Translations under genes and position numbers: made by a program
Notes under the pieces: generated by a model
The model's database searches: none
The model's input: only the letters and a program-made list of their open reading frames with translations
Told to the model about the DNA's origin: nothing
DNA from: Umezawaea tangerina
GTDB taxonomy: Bacteria > Actinomycetota > Actinomycetes > Mycobacteriales > Pseudonocardiaceae
Assembly: GCF_003002815.1 (NCBI RefSeq)
Contig: NZ_PVTF01000010.1
Coordinates: forward strand, 310,001 to 374,000
DNA length: 64,000 nucleotides
Direction of reading: 5' to 3'
Shown here: piece by piece, positions 40,748-49,063 of the stretch
How positions within the stretch are numbered: the first letter of the stretch is position 1
Layout of the letters: the number at the start of each line of letters is the position of its first letter

Positions 40748-40769
40748 CTAGCGGACGAGCACCGCTCGC

Positions 40770-40854
40770 TTCCAGCTGGGTTGGGTAGCTGGCTGGCCGT
40801 TCCAGCGTCGTCGGGTAGCTGGCTGGTTGCTTTCCAGCGTCGTTGGGTCGTTGC
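40770..40854 (+). repeat. ~30-bp imperfect tandem repeat, 2.7 copies
   Basis: Units begin TTCCAGC at 40770, 40800 and 40832 and share GGGTAGCTGGCTGG. With the inverted-repeat element this fills the 376-bp gap after the diguanylate cyclase. Confidence 0.65.
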
Positions 40855-40886
40855 TTTTGGTGCTGGCGGTGGCGGGCGGGTTGGGG

Positions 40887-41405
40887 TTAGTCCTCCCAGA
40901 CGTCGCTCTTCGGGAGTCCCCGTGCCTCGCGTTCCCGGTCGACCAGCTTCTGGATCAAGGCGGTCTTCCCCTTGGTGTACACCAGACCGTCCGACTCCCG
41001 TGCCGCGAGTTCCCGTTTCAGTGTGCCGTACTCGGCGGTGGCAGCGGGGTGGGTGAGGAGGTGGTCGCGGAGTAGGCGTTCGTTGCGGGTGTCCCAGTCG
41101 GTGGCCGGGACGACGTGGAGGTGGTGGGTGCGGGTGCCGTTGGTGTCGCGGCGGTAGAAGAGGCGGTTGCGCATGCCGGTTTCCTCGCGCGTGTAGCCGA
41201 GGGCGGTCAGGGTCGACTCGGTGGCGAGGACGGCGGCCAGGTCCGGTGTGGATGCCATGAGGTCGATGACGGGTTTGGCGGCTAGGCCGGGGATGGCGGT
41301 GCTGCCGATGTGTTCGATGATGGGGAAGTGGGGGCGCAGTTCGGCGATCGAGCGGGCGGCCTCGGTGGGCCAGGTGGGGTCGTGGTCGGAGAAGTCGATC
41401 GGCAT
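40887..41405 (-). CDS. GrpB family protein (UPF0157, nucleotidyltransferase-like)
   Basis: 172 residues. The family core HIGSTAIPGLAAKPVIDLMA with the GST and later Asp is the degenerate nucleotidyltransferase motif. NRLFYRRDTNGTRTHHLHVV and LLRDHLLTHPAATAEYGTLK are also characteristic. Biochemical role is unknown. The start follows TAGGCT by 7 bp and overlaps the promoter of the divergent GNAT gene. Confidence 0.85.
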   Translation of the reverse strand: MPIDFSDHDPTWPTEAARSIAELRPHFPIIEHIGSTAIPGLAAKPVIDLMASTPDLAAVLATESTLTALGYTREETGMRNRLFYRRDTNGTRTHHLHVVPATDWDTRNERLLRDHLLTHPAATAEYGTLKRELAARESDGLVYTKGKTALIQKLVDREREARGLPKSDVWED

Positions 41406-41412
41406 TCCGGGC

Positions 41413-41422
41413 AGCCTAGTAG
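41413..41422. promoter_or_regulatory. Overlapping divergent -10 elements
   Basis: Minus-strand TAGGCT (41413-41418) lies 7 nt from ATG 41405; plus-strand TAGTAG (41417-41422) lies 6 nt from GTG 41429. The two -10 boxes share the TA at 41417-41418, so both transcripts would be leaderless and mutually exclusive. Confidence 0.45.
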
Positions 41423-41428
41423 TTTGCG

Positions 41429-41980
41429 GTGGTGGTGAAACCGGATTTCCCCGTGGTGACCGCGCGGCTGCTGCTGCGGCCGTTCACCCCCGACGACCTC
41501 GACGCGCTGCACAGCTGGGAGTCCCGGCCGGACGTGGCGCGCTACCTGTACTGGGAGGCCCGCACGCGCGAGGAGAGCCGGGTCGCGTTGGAGCGCAAGG
41601 TGGCGTCGACGTGGCCGCGCGCGGTGGGTGAGTCGTTGGTGTTGGCGGTGCAGCGCCGCGACACCGGGCAGGTGATCGGCGACGTGCACGTGGAGTGGCT
41701 GCACGAGGAGTGGCGGCAGGGTGAGGTGGGGTTCGTGTTCCACCCCGACCACGGTGGTCGGGGCTACGCGGCGGAGGCGGCGGAAGTGGTGCTGCGGCTG
41801 GGGTTCACGGCGTTGGGGCTGCACCGGATCATCGGGCGGTGCGACGTGCGGAACACGGCGTCGAGCAGGCTGATGGAACGGTTGGGGATGCGCAAGGAGG
41901 CGCACTTCCGGCACAACGACATCTTCAAGGGCGAGTGGGGCGAGGAGCTGGTCTACGCGATGCTGGAGGACGAGCTCTGA
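41429..41980 (+). CDS. GNAT-family N-acetyltransferase (RimJ/RimL-like)
   Basis: 183 residues. RimJ-like N-terminus (VTARLLLRPFTPDDLDALHSWESRPDVARYLYW in part), acetyl-CoA site HPDHGGRGYAAEAAEVVLRLGF, and LHRIIGRCDVRNTASSRLMERLGM. The substrate may be a protein N-terminus or small molecule. Three GTG codons in a row at the start (41429, 41432, 41435) leave the exact first residue open. The 3' end overlaps the convergent condensation-domain gene by 28 bp. Confidence 0.85.
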   Translation: MVVKPDFPVVTARLLLRPFTPDDLDALHSWESRPDVARYLYWEARTREESRVALERKVASTWPRAVGESLVLAVQRRDTGQVIGDVHVEWLHEEWRQGEVGFVFHPDHGGRGYAAEAAEVVLRLGFTALGLHRIIGRCDVRNTASSRLMERLGMRKEAHFRHNDIFKGEWGEELVYAMLEDEL

Positions 41981-43341
41981 GACTCGGCGAACACCTCCGC
42001 GATCCGCGTCGGGGTGATGTCCTCGGTCGCCAACGTGGTGGCGATCCGCTCGAACGCGAACAGGAACGCCTCGATGTCCTCGGGCGGCAGCAGAGCCGTG
42101 TCGGCCATCAGGGACAGTCGCATCCGGTCCGTCGTGCCGCCGGTGTCGAGGTAGAGGTCCATGTCCTCGTGCGCGGTCCGCTCCGGCCACGCGAGCGTCG
42201 TCGCGGCGGGGGCACCGGTCGCGGTGGCGCGGGCGCGCGGCAGGGTCGACCACATGTCGTTGACCTGGCAGCCCGGCGGCAGCACCACGTCGCGCAGCAC
42301 CTCGCGCGCGAGCCTGCCGTCGTAGCGGGCGTGCCGCTTGGCGGCGGCCATCGTCGCCGACGACCGGCGGACCACCTCGTCGAAGGAGTCGACGTCCAGG
42401 GCCACCGCGGTCTTCACGGCCTGGTTCATGGTGGTGACGGCGTTGAACAGGTCGGGAGCCAACCTGTTGCTCTGCATGACGTCCAGCCGGTAGGTCGGTC
42501 CGGGGCAGAAGCAGCGGAGCAGCGAGGTGGTGATCGAGAGCAGCACGACGGACGTGGTGGTCCGCAGCCTGCGGGCGGCCGCGCGGACCGCGACCGGCAG
42601 CGCGTCGGACTCGATCTCGCCCCGGACGAACCGCGGTGACAGCGGGACGGCCCGCGCGGGGGCGGGTGCGGACGGCATCAGGGCCAGCTGCTCGCGGAGG
42701 TGGTGGGTGGCCTCGATGTTGAGCAGCTGGCCGTCCGGGGAGCCCTGCCGGGTGGCGAGGTCGACCGGTTGCACCGACGGTTTCGGGGCGGGCACGGGCT
42801 TTCCGTCGGCGCGGGCGCGCAGCATGGCGGTGAGCTCGGCGACGAGCAGCTCGGTGCCGGTGTGGTCGGCGGCCATGTGCGAGACGCCCAGGACGACGAG
42901 CACCGGGATCCCGTCGTGCAGGGCGAGGGAGACCCGGATGGGCAGCTCCTTGTCGTGGTCGAACGCGGTCGCGCCCGCCCGCACCAGGCAGTCGGTGACG
43001 ATGTCGGTGAACCCCACCGGGTCGTCGGCGGGCCGGTCGAACAGGCTGACGTCGAGCGCGCCCGAGCCCAGCACCTCCTGGGTGGCGTCACCGCGCGGCG
43101 ACGGGTGGAACAGGGTGCGCAGGGACTCGTGGCGCAGCAGCAGCTCGCTGATCTGCTCCAGCACGTCGCCGACGCCCAGCAGCAGCGGGATCGGCAGCCA
43201 CCTGGTGAGGACGAAGAACGGCTTCACCTCCGGCAGCCACTCGTGGATGCCGTCCCAGGTGCCCTGCTGGCCCCACGTCAACGGGCCGACGCGCGCCCGT
43301 CCGCCGTGGAACTCGGCCTGGACCGCGGTCTCGGTGATCAC
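41953..43341 (-). CDS. Free-standing condensation-domain acyltransferase
   Basis: 462 residues, one NRPS-type condensation domain and nothing else. The catalytic motif is SHMAADH, keeping the His and Asp of HHxxxDG (first H and final G changed). The second half (TTSVVLLSITTSLLRCF, DLFNAVTTMNQAVKT) fits the floor-loop/latch half of the fold. Such enzymes join an ACP-bound acyl chain to an amine or alcohol. Last gene of the PKS operon: its GTG overlaps the MATE stop (GTGA). It likely releases the polyketide as an ester or amide; the acceptor is unknown. Confidence 0.78.
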   Translation of the reverse strand: MITETAVQAEFHGGRARVGPLTWGQQGTWDGIHEWLPEVKPFFVLTRWLPIPLLLGVGDVLEQISELLLRHESLRTLFHPSPRGDATQEVLGSGALDVSLFDRPADDPVGFTDIVTDCLVRAGATAFDHDKELPIRVSLALHDGIPVLVVLGVSHMAADHTGTELLVAELTAMLRARADGKPVPAPKPSVQPVDLATRQGSPDGQLLNIEATHHLREQLALMPSAPAPARAVPLSPRFVRGEIESDALPVAVRAAARRLRTTTSVVLLSITTSLLRCFCPGPTYRLDVMQSNRLAPDLFNAVTTMNQAVKTAVALDVDSFDEVVRRSSATMAAAKRHARYDGRLAREVLRDVVLPPGCQVNDMWSTLPRARATATGAPAATTLAWPERTAHEDMDLYLDTGGTTDRMRLSLMADTALLPPEDIEAFLFAFERIATTLATEDITPTRIAEVFAESQSSSSSIA

Positions 43342-44681
43342 TGCGCACCCCTCAGCTCGGCGGTCGGCGCGGGACGGGCGAACAGCACGTCGCGCAGGCA
43401 GAACACGCTGTAGGTCAACCCGGCCGACCAGCCCGCGACCACGGCCCACATGACCGCGTCGATGCCGAACGGGCCGTTGAGCAGGTAGGCGAACGGGACC
43501 TGCACGATGACGAACGCGATGAGCGTGCAGACCAACGGGGCCGTGGTGCGGCGGGACCCGTTGAGGTACCCGTGGGTGACCACCATGACCGTGTACAGCA
43601 CCAGGAACGGGTAGATGATCAGGACGTACCGCTCGGTCAGCTCGCGCGTCGCCGGGTCGGTGGTGAACAGCCCGGCGATCGGGGACCGGGCGAGCAGGAC
43701 CACCGCGGACACCACGGCGGTCAGCCCGACGGTGAGCCCGAGCGTCTGCACGAGCCCGCGCCGCGCCCGGTCCTCGTCCGCGCCGCCGAGGTTCTGCGCC
43801 ACGAACGCGGTCACCGCGCCGGAGAAGTCCAGGAACAGCATCCCGGTGAACAGCTCCAGCCGGGACACGATGGTGAACGCCGCGAGCACCACGGCCCCGT
43901 AGGACTGGATGATCCAGACCAGCACCATGATCCCGACGGCGAGGATGATGTGCTGGCTTGCCAGCGGGAAGCCCAGCCGCACCGCGTCCACGAGCTCGCG
44001 CCGCACGGCCGGTTCGGACCGCTTGCGCCCCAACGGGTAGATCCGCCGCGCGGCCACGAGCCCGACGACGAGCGCGGCAGCGCTGGCGAGCACCGTCGCG
44101 AGCGCCGCGCCGCCGATCCCCATGCCCAGCACGGACAGGAACAGCCAGACCAGCACGATGTTCGCCACGTTCCCGAAGCCCTGCACCCACATCGCGGCCC
44201 GCGAGTTGCCGAGGCCGCGGAAGTAGGCGCTGACCGCGGCCAGCCCGAACATCGCCGGGAAGCCGATCGAGAGCGTGCCGAAGAACAGCGCGCAGTCCTC
44301 GGCCAGCTCCCCGTGGATCCCCATCAGCGACAGCACGGGCCGCGCCAGCACCGTCGCGAGCAGGACGCACCCGGCCGCCCACACCGCCGTGACCAGCGCG
44401 AGCGCGAGCACCACACCGCGGCGCTCACCGTCCTGCTGGGCGCCGCGCAGGTGCGCCAGGCGGATCGTGAACGCGGTGCCGAGGCCGATGAACATCGCGT
44501 TGAGCAGGTAGTACATCGGGCCCGCCACGCCGACGGCGGCCAGCCCGTCGACACCGACGTAGTGCCCGACCAGGATGCCGTCGATCAGCACGTACCCCTG
44601 CTGGAGCAGGTTCGCCGCGGTCAGGGGCAGCGCGAAGCCGACGATCTTGCGCAGCGCGGGTCCCGTCGTCATGTCCGTCAT
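43338..44681 (-). CDS. MATE-family efflux transporter
   Basis: 447 residues, 12 membrane segments in two similar halves (KIVGFALPLTAANLLQQGYV and VRLGFPLASQHIILAVGI), as in MATE multidrug exporters. Start ATG 44681 shares one base with the PKS stop (TGATG), so the exporter is translated with the synthase. It probably exports the product of the cluster, also giving self-protection. Confidence 0.88.
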   Translation of the reverse strand: MTDMTTGPALRKIVGFALPLTAANLLQQGYVLIDGILVGHYVGVDGLAAVGVAGPMYYLLNAMFIGLGTAFTIRLAHLRGAQQDGERRGVVLALALVTAVWAAGCVLLATVLARPVLSLMGIHGELAEDCALFFGTLSIGFPAMFGLAAVSAYFRGLGNSRAAMWVQGFGNVANIVLVWLFLSVLGMGIGGAALATVLASAAALVVGLVAARRIYPLGRKRSEPAVRRELVDAVRLGFPLASQHIILAVGIMVLVWIIQSYGAVVLAAFTIVSRLELFTGMLFLDFSGAVTAFVAQNLGGADEDRARRGLVQTLGLTVGLTAVVSAVVLLARSPIAGLFTTDPATRELTERYVLIIYPFLVLYTVMVVTHGYLNGSRRTTAPLVCTLIAFVIVQVPFAYLLNGPFGIDAVMWAVVAGWSAGLTYSVFCLRDVLFARPAPTAELRGAQ

Positions 44682-47600
44682 CAGGCCACGTCTTCCGCGA
44701 ACTCGGCCAGTTCCTCGACGTGGTAGGCGATCTCGGAGACCGTGCGGTCGGCGAGCAGGTCCGCGACGTCGTAGTGCACGCCGTGGCGGACGGCGATCGT
44801 GCTGGCCACCGAGGCGGCCATGATGGAGTCGCCGCCGAGCTCGAAGAAGTCGGCCTCGACGTCGAGCGCGGGGTAGCCGAACGCGAGGGCGAGGCACTGC
44901 GCGACGGACTGCTCGACCTCGGTGTACTCGCCGTTCTCCCGTCCCTTGAGCTCTACCTGGACGGCGGCGACGGTGGCCTTGATCTTCTCCGAGGCTTTGA
45001 GCAGCCGCTCCTCCAGCGCGTGCATCTCGCGCTCCACCTTGGCGTCGATGTCGGCCGACAGCGGCACGTCGTAGGAGCGCAGCAGGTGGATCAGCTCGCC
45101 GCGGTAGTTCAGCTCGCCCGCGAACAGCCGGGGTCGCCGCGAGCGCAGGGCGGCGTCCACGACGTCGAGACCGACGGACGTGGGGAGGGCCTTGAACATG
45201 GTGTCGCCGTTGGTGCCGTGGTCGACGGCCATGCCGATCTCCTTCCACGCCACCCAGTCCAGCGCGACGACGTGGCACGGACCGCCCGCCTGCGAGCGGG
45301 CGAGGTTGTCCAGGTAGTAGTTGCCCGCCGCGTAGTCGGCCTGGCCGGGCGCGGGGAACACCGAGGCCACCGAGGAGAAGTGGACGACGAAGTCGGGGCG
45401 GTCGGCGCGGGTCAGCCGGTCCAGCACGAAGGCGCCGTGCAGCTTCACCCGCACGACCTCGGCGAAGTCCTCGGGCAGCCGGAACATCAGCGTGGCACCG
45501 CCGGGCAGACCGGCGGCGTGCACGATGCCGTCGATGCGCCCGTTGTCCTGCTGGATCCCGGTCACGGCCGCCGCGAGCGCCTTCGGGTCACCCGCGTCGG
45601 CGGCGCGCACGAGCACCGTGGTGCCCATCGCCTCCAGGTCGCGGACCGTGCGGATCCGCTCGGTGGCCGTGCCCGCGGCGAGCAGTTCGTCCCACTGGTC
45701 GCGCGGTGGCATGCCGGACCGGCTGAGCAGCACCAGCGTGATGTCGGGCTGCTTCTCGGCGAACGAGCGCGCCACCGCGAGGCCGAGCGCGCCGGTGCCG
45801 CCGGTGACCAGGTAGGTGCCGCCGGGCCGGAGGTAGGTCCGCGGGCCGTCGGTGTCGACCTCGGGCACCTCGACGAAGACCTCGCACGACCGTTCGTCGC
45901 CGCGCAGCAGGAACAGGCCGTACTCGGTGGAGAACACCTCCGCCGCCAGCGCAGTCCCCGGCACCGCCGCGTCCACGTCGAGGTGCTTGACCCTGATGTA
46001 GGGGTACTCGCGGCCGATCACCTTGCCGAAGCCCACCAGCGCGGAGTTCTCGGCCACGACGGTGGTGTCGCCCTCCTGGGCGCACACCGCGGTCCGCGTC
46101 ACCACGGCCAGGTCGACCTTCACCCCCGCCGCCATCAACGCCTTGGACAGGTGGAACAGGCTGGTGAGGTTCTTGGTCGTGCGCCGGTCCAGTTCGTCCA
46201 CATCGGACGCAGGGGTGGTCTCGAACGCCAGCGCGTGCACGACGTGCGTGACGTTCTCGTCGGCGACCAGCCGGGCGGTGGCGTCGAACGAGTCGGCGGC
46301 GAAGTCCTCGCCCAGCCGCAGGACCCGCGCGTCGCCGAGGTCGGCCGCGGCGAGGAACGCCTCGGCGTCGGTGTCCGGGTCGACCAGCGCCACCACCTTC
46401 GCGCCCGCGGGCACACCGGTCACCGGCAGCGCCGGGGTGGGCTGGAACTCGACGTCGTGGGTCACCGGGTGGCGCTCGTCGCTGGTCGCGAGCGAGAGCT
46501 GCGAGCGCCACGTGTCCGGGAACTCCATCCAGGCCAGGGTTTCGTCGAAGGCGTAACCGGGCAGCCGGACGATCCGCGGTGCCCGGTCGGCCGGTGGCGA
46601 GCTGTCGACCGGACCGCCGGACAGGTAGGCCTTCGCCGCCGCGGCCAGTGCGCCGGTGATCGGGCGCTGCCCGGTGACCAGCAGCTCGGCCAGGCCGCGG
46701 CGCAAGTCGTCCACATCGGACACGACGACCGCGACCCGGTGCCGGTGCGAGCTGCGGGAGACCCTGGTGGTGTAGGCGATGTCGGCGATGTCGACACCGG
46801 CCAGGCCGCCGCCGTCGATGAACCGGAGGTACCGCTCCACCAGCCACGTCAACGACCGCGGGGTGGCGGCGCTCAGCGTGAACAGGACCTCGCCCTGTGA
46901 CGGCGCCTGCGGTTCGGGGGAGGTGTACTCCTCCAGCACGGCGTGCGCGTTGGTGCCGCCGAGCCCGAACGCGCTCACGCCGCAGCGGCGCGGGCCCTCG
47001 GACTCCCACGGGCTCAGGGTGGTGGGGATGTAGAGCGGCCCGGACGCGAAGTCGAGCTTCGGGTTGGGCGTGTGGAAGTTGGCCTGCGGCGGGATCATCC
47101 TGTTGCGCAGCACCGCGACCGCCTTGATCAGGCCGATCACGCCCGAGCCCTCGAACAGGTGCCCGACGTTGGCCTTCACCGTGCCCACCGCGCAGAACCC
47201 GCGGTCGTCGGTGTGCTTGGCGAACGCCCGCTTCATGCCCTCGTGCTCGATCGGGTCGCCCACGCGGGTCGCGGTGCCGTGCGCCTCGAAGTAGCCGATG
47301 GTGCGCGGGTCCACGTCGGCGTTGCGCCACGCGGCCAGCAGCAGCTCGGCCTGCGAGTCGGAGTCGGGGTTGGTGATGCCCTCGGTGTTGCCGTCGTGGT
47401 TGACCGCGCTGCCCTTGAGGACGGCGTAGATCTGGTCGCCGTCGGCGAGCGCCCGCTCCATCCGCTTGAGCACGACCGCCCCGGAGCCCTCGCCGAACCC
47501 GGTGCCGTCGGCCGCCTCGTCGAACGTGCGCGTCACGCCGTCGGACGACTCGATGCCGATGTTGGAGTGCGGGTGCTTGACCGGCGCGAACACGATCCGC

Positions 47601-48229
47601 GCGCCGCCGACCACGGCCATGTCGCAGTCGCCCACCAGCAGCGCGTTCTTGGCCTGGTGCACCGCGACCAGCGTCGCGGAGCACGCCGTGTCCACGACGA
47701 GGCTGGGGCCGCGCAGGTCCAGCAGGTGCGACAGCCGGTTCGCCAGCATCGTCGGGATGTTCCCGGTGATCGCCTGCTGGCCGACCGTCGGGTCGATCCG
47801 GCAGATGTAGTCCAGGTACGTCGAGCCGGGGTTCACCGCGAACCCGACGAACACCCCGGTCCTGCTGCCGCGCAACCGGTCCACCGAGTACCCGGCGTCC
47901 TCGAACGCCAGGAACATCGCCCGCATCACCATCCGGTGGTGCGGGTCGGTCAGCGTGGCCTGCCGCGGGTTCATCCCGAACGCCGCGTAGTCGAACGTGT
48001 CCACCGCGTCCAGGAACGACCCGTTGTGGTAGTCGATGTCCGGTTCGTTCAACGGGTCGATGCTCGTCGCCCGCAGGTAGTGGATGTACTCGTCGAGCTT
48101 GCGCCGCCGGTCCTGTGGGAACGGCCGCACCGCGCTGCCGCCCGTGCTGATGACCCGCCAGAACGCGTCGAGGTCCCCCGCGCCCGGCACGTCGACCGAG
48201 ACGCCGACGATCGCGATGTCCGTGTTCAT
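44681..48229 (-). CDS. Single-module trans-AT polyketide synthase: KS-(AT-less linker)-KR-ACP
   Basis: 1182 residues. KS 1-430 with catalytic Cys183 (DTACSATL), His317 (EAHGTAT) and His357 (NVGHLFEGSG). Residues 440-570 hold a KS-to-AT linker (LFTLSAATPRSLTWLVERYL) running straight into a post-AT linker (RIVRLPGYAFDETLAWMEF) with no acyltransferase between them. KR about 600-1030: TGGTGALG (809-816), Ser952/953, Tyr966, Asn970; the B-type LDD motif and the A-type Trp are both absent. ACP with phosphopantetheine Ser1135 (LGGDSIMAAS). No DH, ER or TE. Acyltransferases are supplied by the two genes upstream. ATG 48229 has GAGGAAGG upstream. Confidence 0.9.
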   Translation of the reverse strand: MNTDIAIVGVSVDVPGAGDLDAFWRVISTGGSAVRPFPQDRRRKLDEYIHYLRATSIDPLNEPDIDYHNGSFLDAVDTFDYAAFGMNPRQATLTDPHHRMVMRAMFLAFEDAGYSVDRLRGSRTGVFVGFAVNPGSTYLDYICRIDPTVGQQAITGNIPTMLANRLSHLLDLRGPSLVVDTACSATLVAVHQAKNALLVGDCDMAVVGGARIVFAPVKHPHSNIGIESSDGVTRTFDEAADGTGFGEGSGAVVLKRMERALADGDQIYAVLKGSAVNHDGNTEGITNPDSDSQAELLLAAWRNADVDPRTIGYFEAHGTATRVGDPIEHEGMKRAFAKHTDDRGFCAVGTVKANVGHLFEGSGVIGLIKAVAVLRNRMIPPQANFHTPNPKLDFASGPLYIPTTLSPWESEGPRRCGVSAFGLGGTNAHAVLEEYTSPEPQAPSQGEVLFTLSAATPRSLTWLVERYLRFIDGGGLAGVDIADIAYTTRVSRSSHRHRVAVVVSDVDDLRRGLAELLVTGQRPITGALAAAAKAYLSGGPVDSSPPADRAPRIVRLPGYAFDETLAWMEFPDTWRSQLSLATSDERHPVTHDVEFQPTPALPVTGVPAGAKVVALVDPDTDAEAFLAAADLGDARVLRLGEDFAADSFDATARLVADENVTHVVHALAFETTPASDVDELDRRTTKNLTSLFHLSKALMAAGVKVDLAVVTRTAVCAQEGDTTVVAENSALVGFGKVIGREYPYIRVKHLDVDAAVPGTALAAEVFSTEYGLFLLRGDERSCEVFVEVPEVDTDGPRTYLRPGGTYLVTGGTGALGLAVARSFAEKQPDITLVLLSRSGMPPRDQWDELLAAGTATERIRTVRDLEAMGTTVLVRAADAGDPKALAAAVTGIQQDNGRIDGIVHAAGLPGGATLMFRLPEDFAEVVRVKLHGAFVLDRLTRADRPDFVVHFSSVASVFPAPGQADYAAGNYYLDNLARSQAGGPCHVVALDWVAWKEIGMAVDHGTNGDTMFKALPTSVGLDVVDAALRSRRPRLFAGELNYRGELIHLLRSYDVPLSADIDAKVEREMHALEERLLKASEKIKATVAAVQVELKGRENGEYTEVEQSVAQCLALAFGYPALDVEADFFELGGDSIMAASVASTIAVRHGVHYDVADLLADRTVSEIAYHVEELAEFAEDVA

Positions 48230-48241
48230 GTGCACCCTTCC

Positions 48242-49054
48242 TCAGGCGATCTTGTGGACGAGCGAGCTCAGGGTCCTGCCGTGGACCTCGTCGAAGTCGG
48301 TCAAGCCCGCCGCGCGCAGCGTCGTGACGGTGCGGACCCACTCGACCGGCGAGGACAGCTGGCGCGCCAGCAGGTCCGGACCGTCGAACAGGGCGCCGGT
48401 GACGCTGGAGACGACGGGGGTGATGGCGGGCCGGAAGTCGAACTCGGCGAGCACCTCGCGGAAGCGGGCCTCGGCCGGGGCCATGAGCGGGGTGTGGAAG
48501 GGACCGCTGACGTTGATCGGGACGACCCGTGCGCCGGGCAGCAGGGCGATCGCCTTGGCCGCCACCGCGACCTCGGTGCGGTCGCCCGCGATGGTGGTCT
48601 GGGTGTCGGCGTTGAGGTTCGCGACGAACACGCCCGTCAGGCCGGTCTCGATCAGCGCGCGGCGCACGAACGCGACCGGCACGCCCTGCACCGCCGACAT
48701 CCCGCCACCGGTGATCTCGGACATCAGCTCGGCGCGCCGCCGCACCAGGCGCAGGGCGTCCGCCAGCTCCAGCACGCCGCCCGCGACCAGCGCGTTGTAC
48801 TCGCCGAGGCTGTGCCCGGCGTAGTAGTCGTGGCCGATCTCGGAGAGCCCCATCAGGGCGTTGACGAAGAACACCGCGGGCTGCGCGTAGCGGGTGTCGC
48901 GCAGCCGCCGCTCGGGATCGCGGACGCACAGCTCCTCGACGGAGTAGCCGAGCACCTCGTCGGCGAGAGCGGTGGCCTCGGGGAAGCGGGCGAACAGCTC
49001 CGCCCCCATCCCCTTCCGCTGCACACCCTGACCTGGGAAGAGCAGACAACGCAC
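48242..49054 (-). CDS. Trans-acting malonyl-CoA:ACP acyltransferase (FabD-like)
   Basis: 270 residues, FabD length. GQGVQRKGMG near the N-terminus, catalytic GHSLGEY with Ser82, and NVSGPFHTPLM carrying the catalytic His. The GPFH form is typical of trans-AT malonyl transferases. It should load malonyl units onto the ACP of the AT-less synthase, whose gene starts 12 bp downstream. It lies 9 bp after the first acyltransferase gene. Confidence 0.88.
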   Translation of the reverse strand: MRCLLFPGQGVQRKGMGAELFARFPEATALADEVLGYSVEELCVRDPERRLRDTRYAQPAVFFVNALMGLSEIGHDYYAGHSLGEYNALVAGGVLELADALRLVRRRAELMSEITGGGMSAVQGVPVAFVRRALIETGLTGVFVANLNADTQTTIAGDRTEVAVAAKAIALLPGARVVPINVSGPFHTPLMAPAEARFREVLAEFDFRPAITPVVSSVTGALFDGPDLLARQLSSPVEWVRTVTTLRAAGLTDFDEVHGRTLSSLVHKIA

Positions 49055-49063
49055 GGCATTCTC

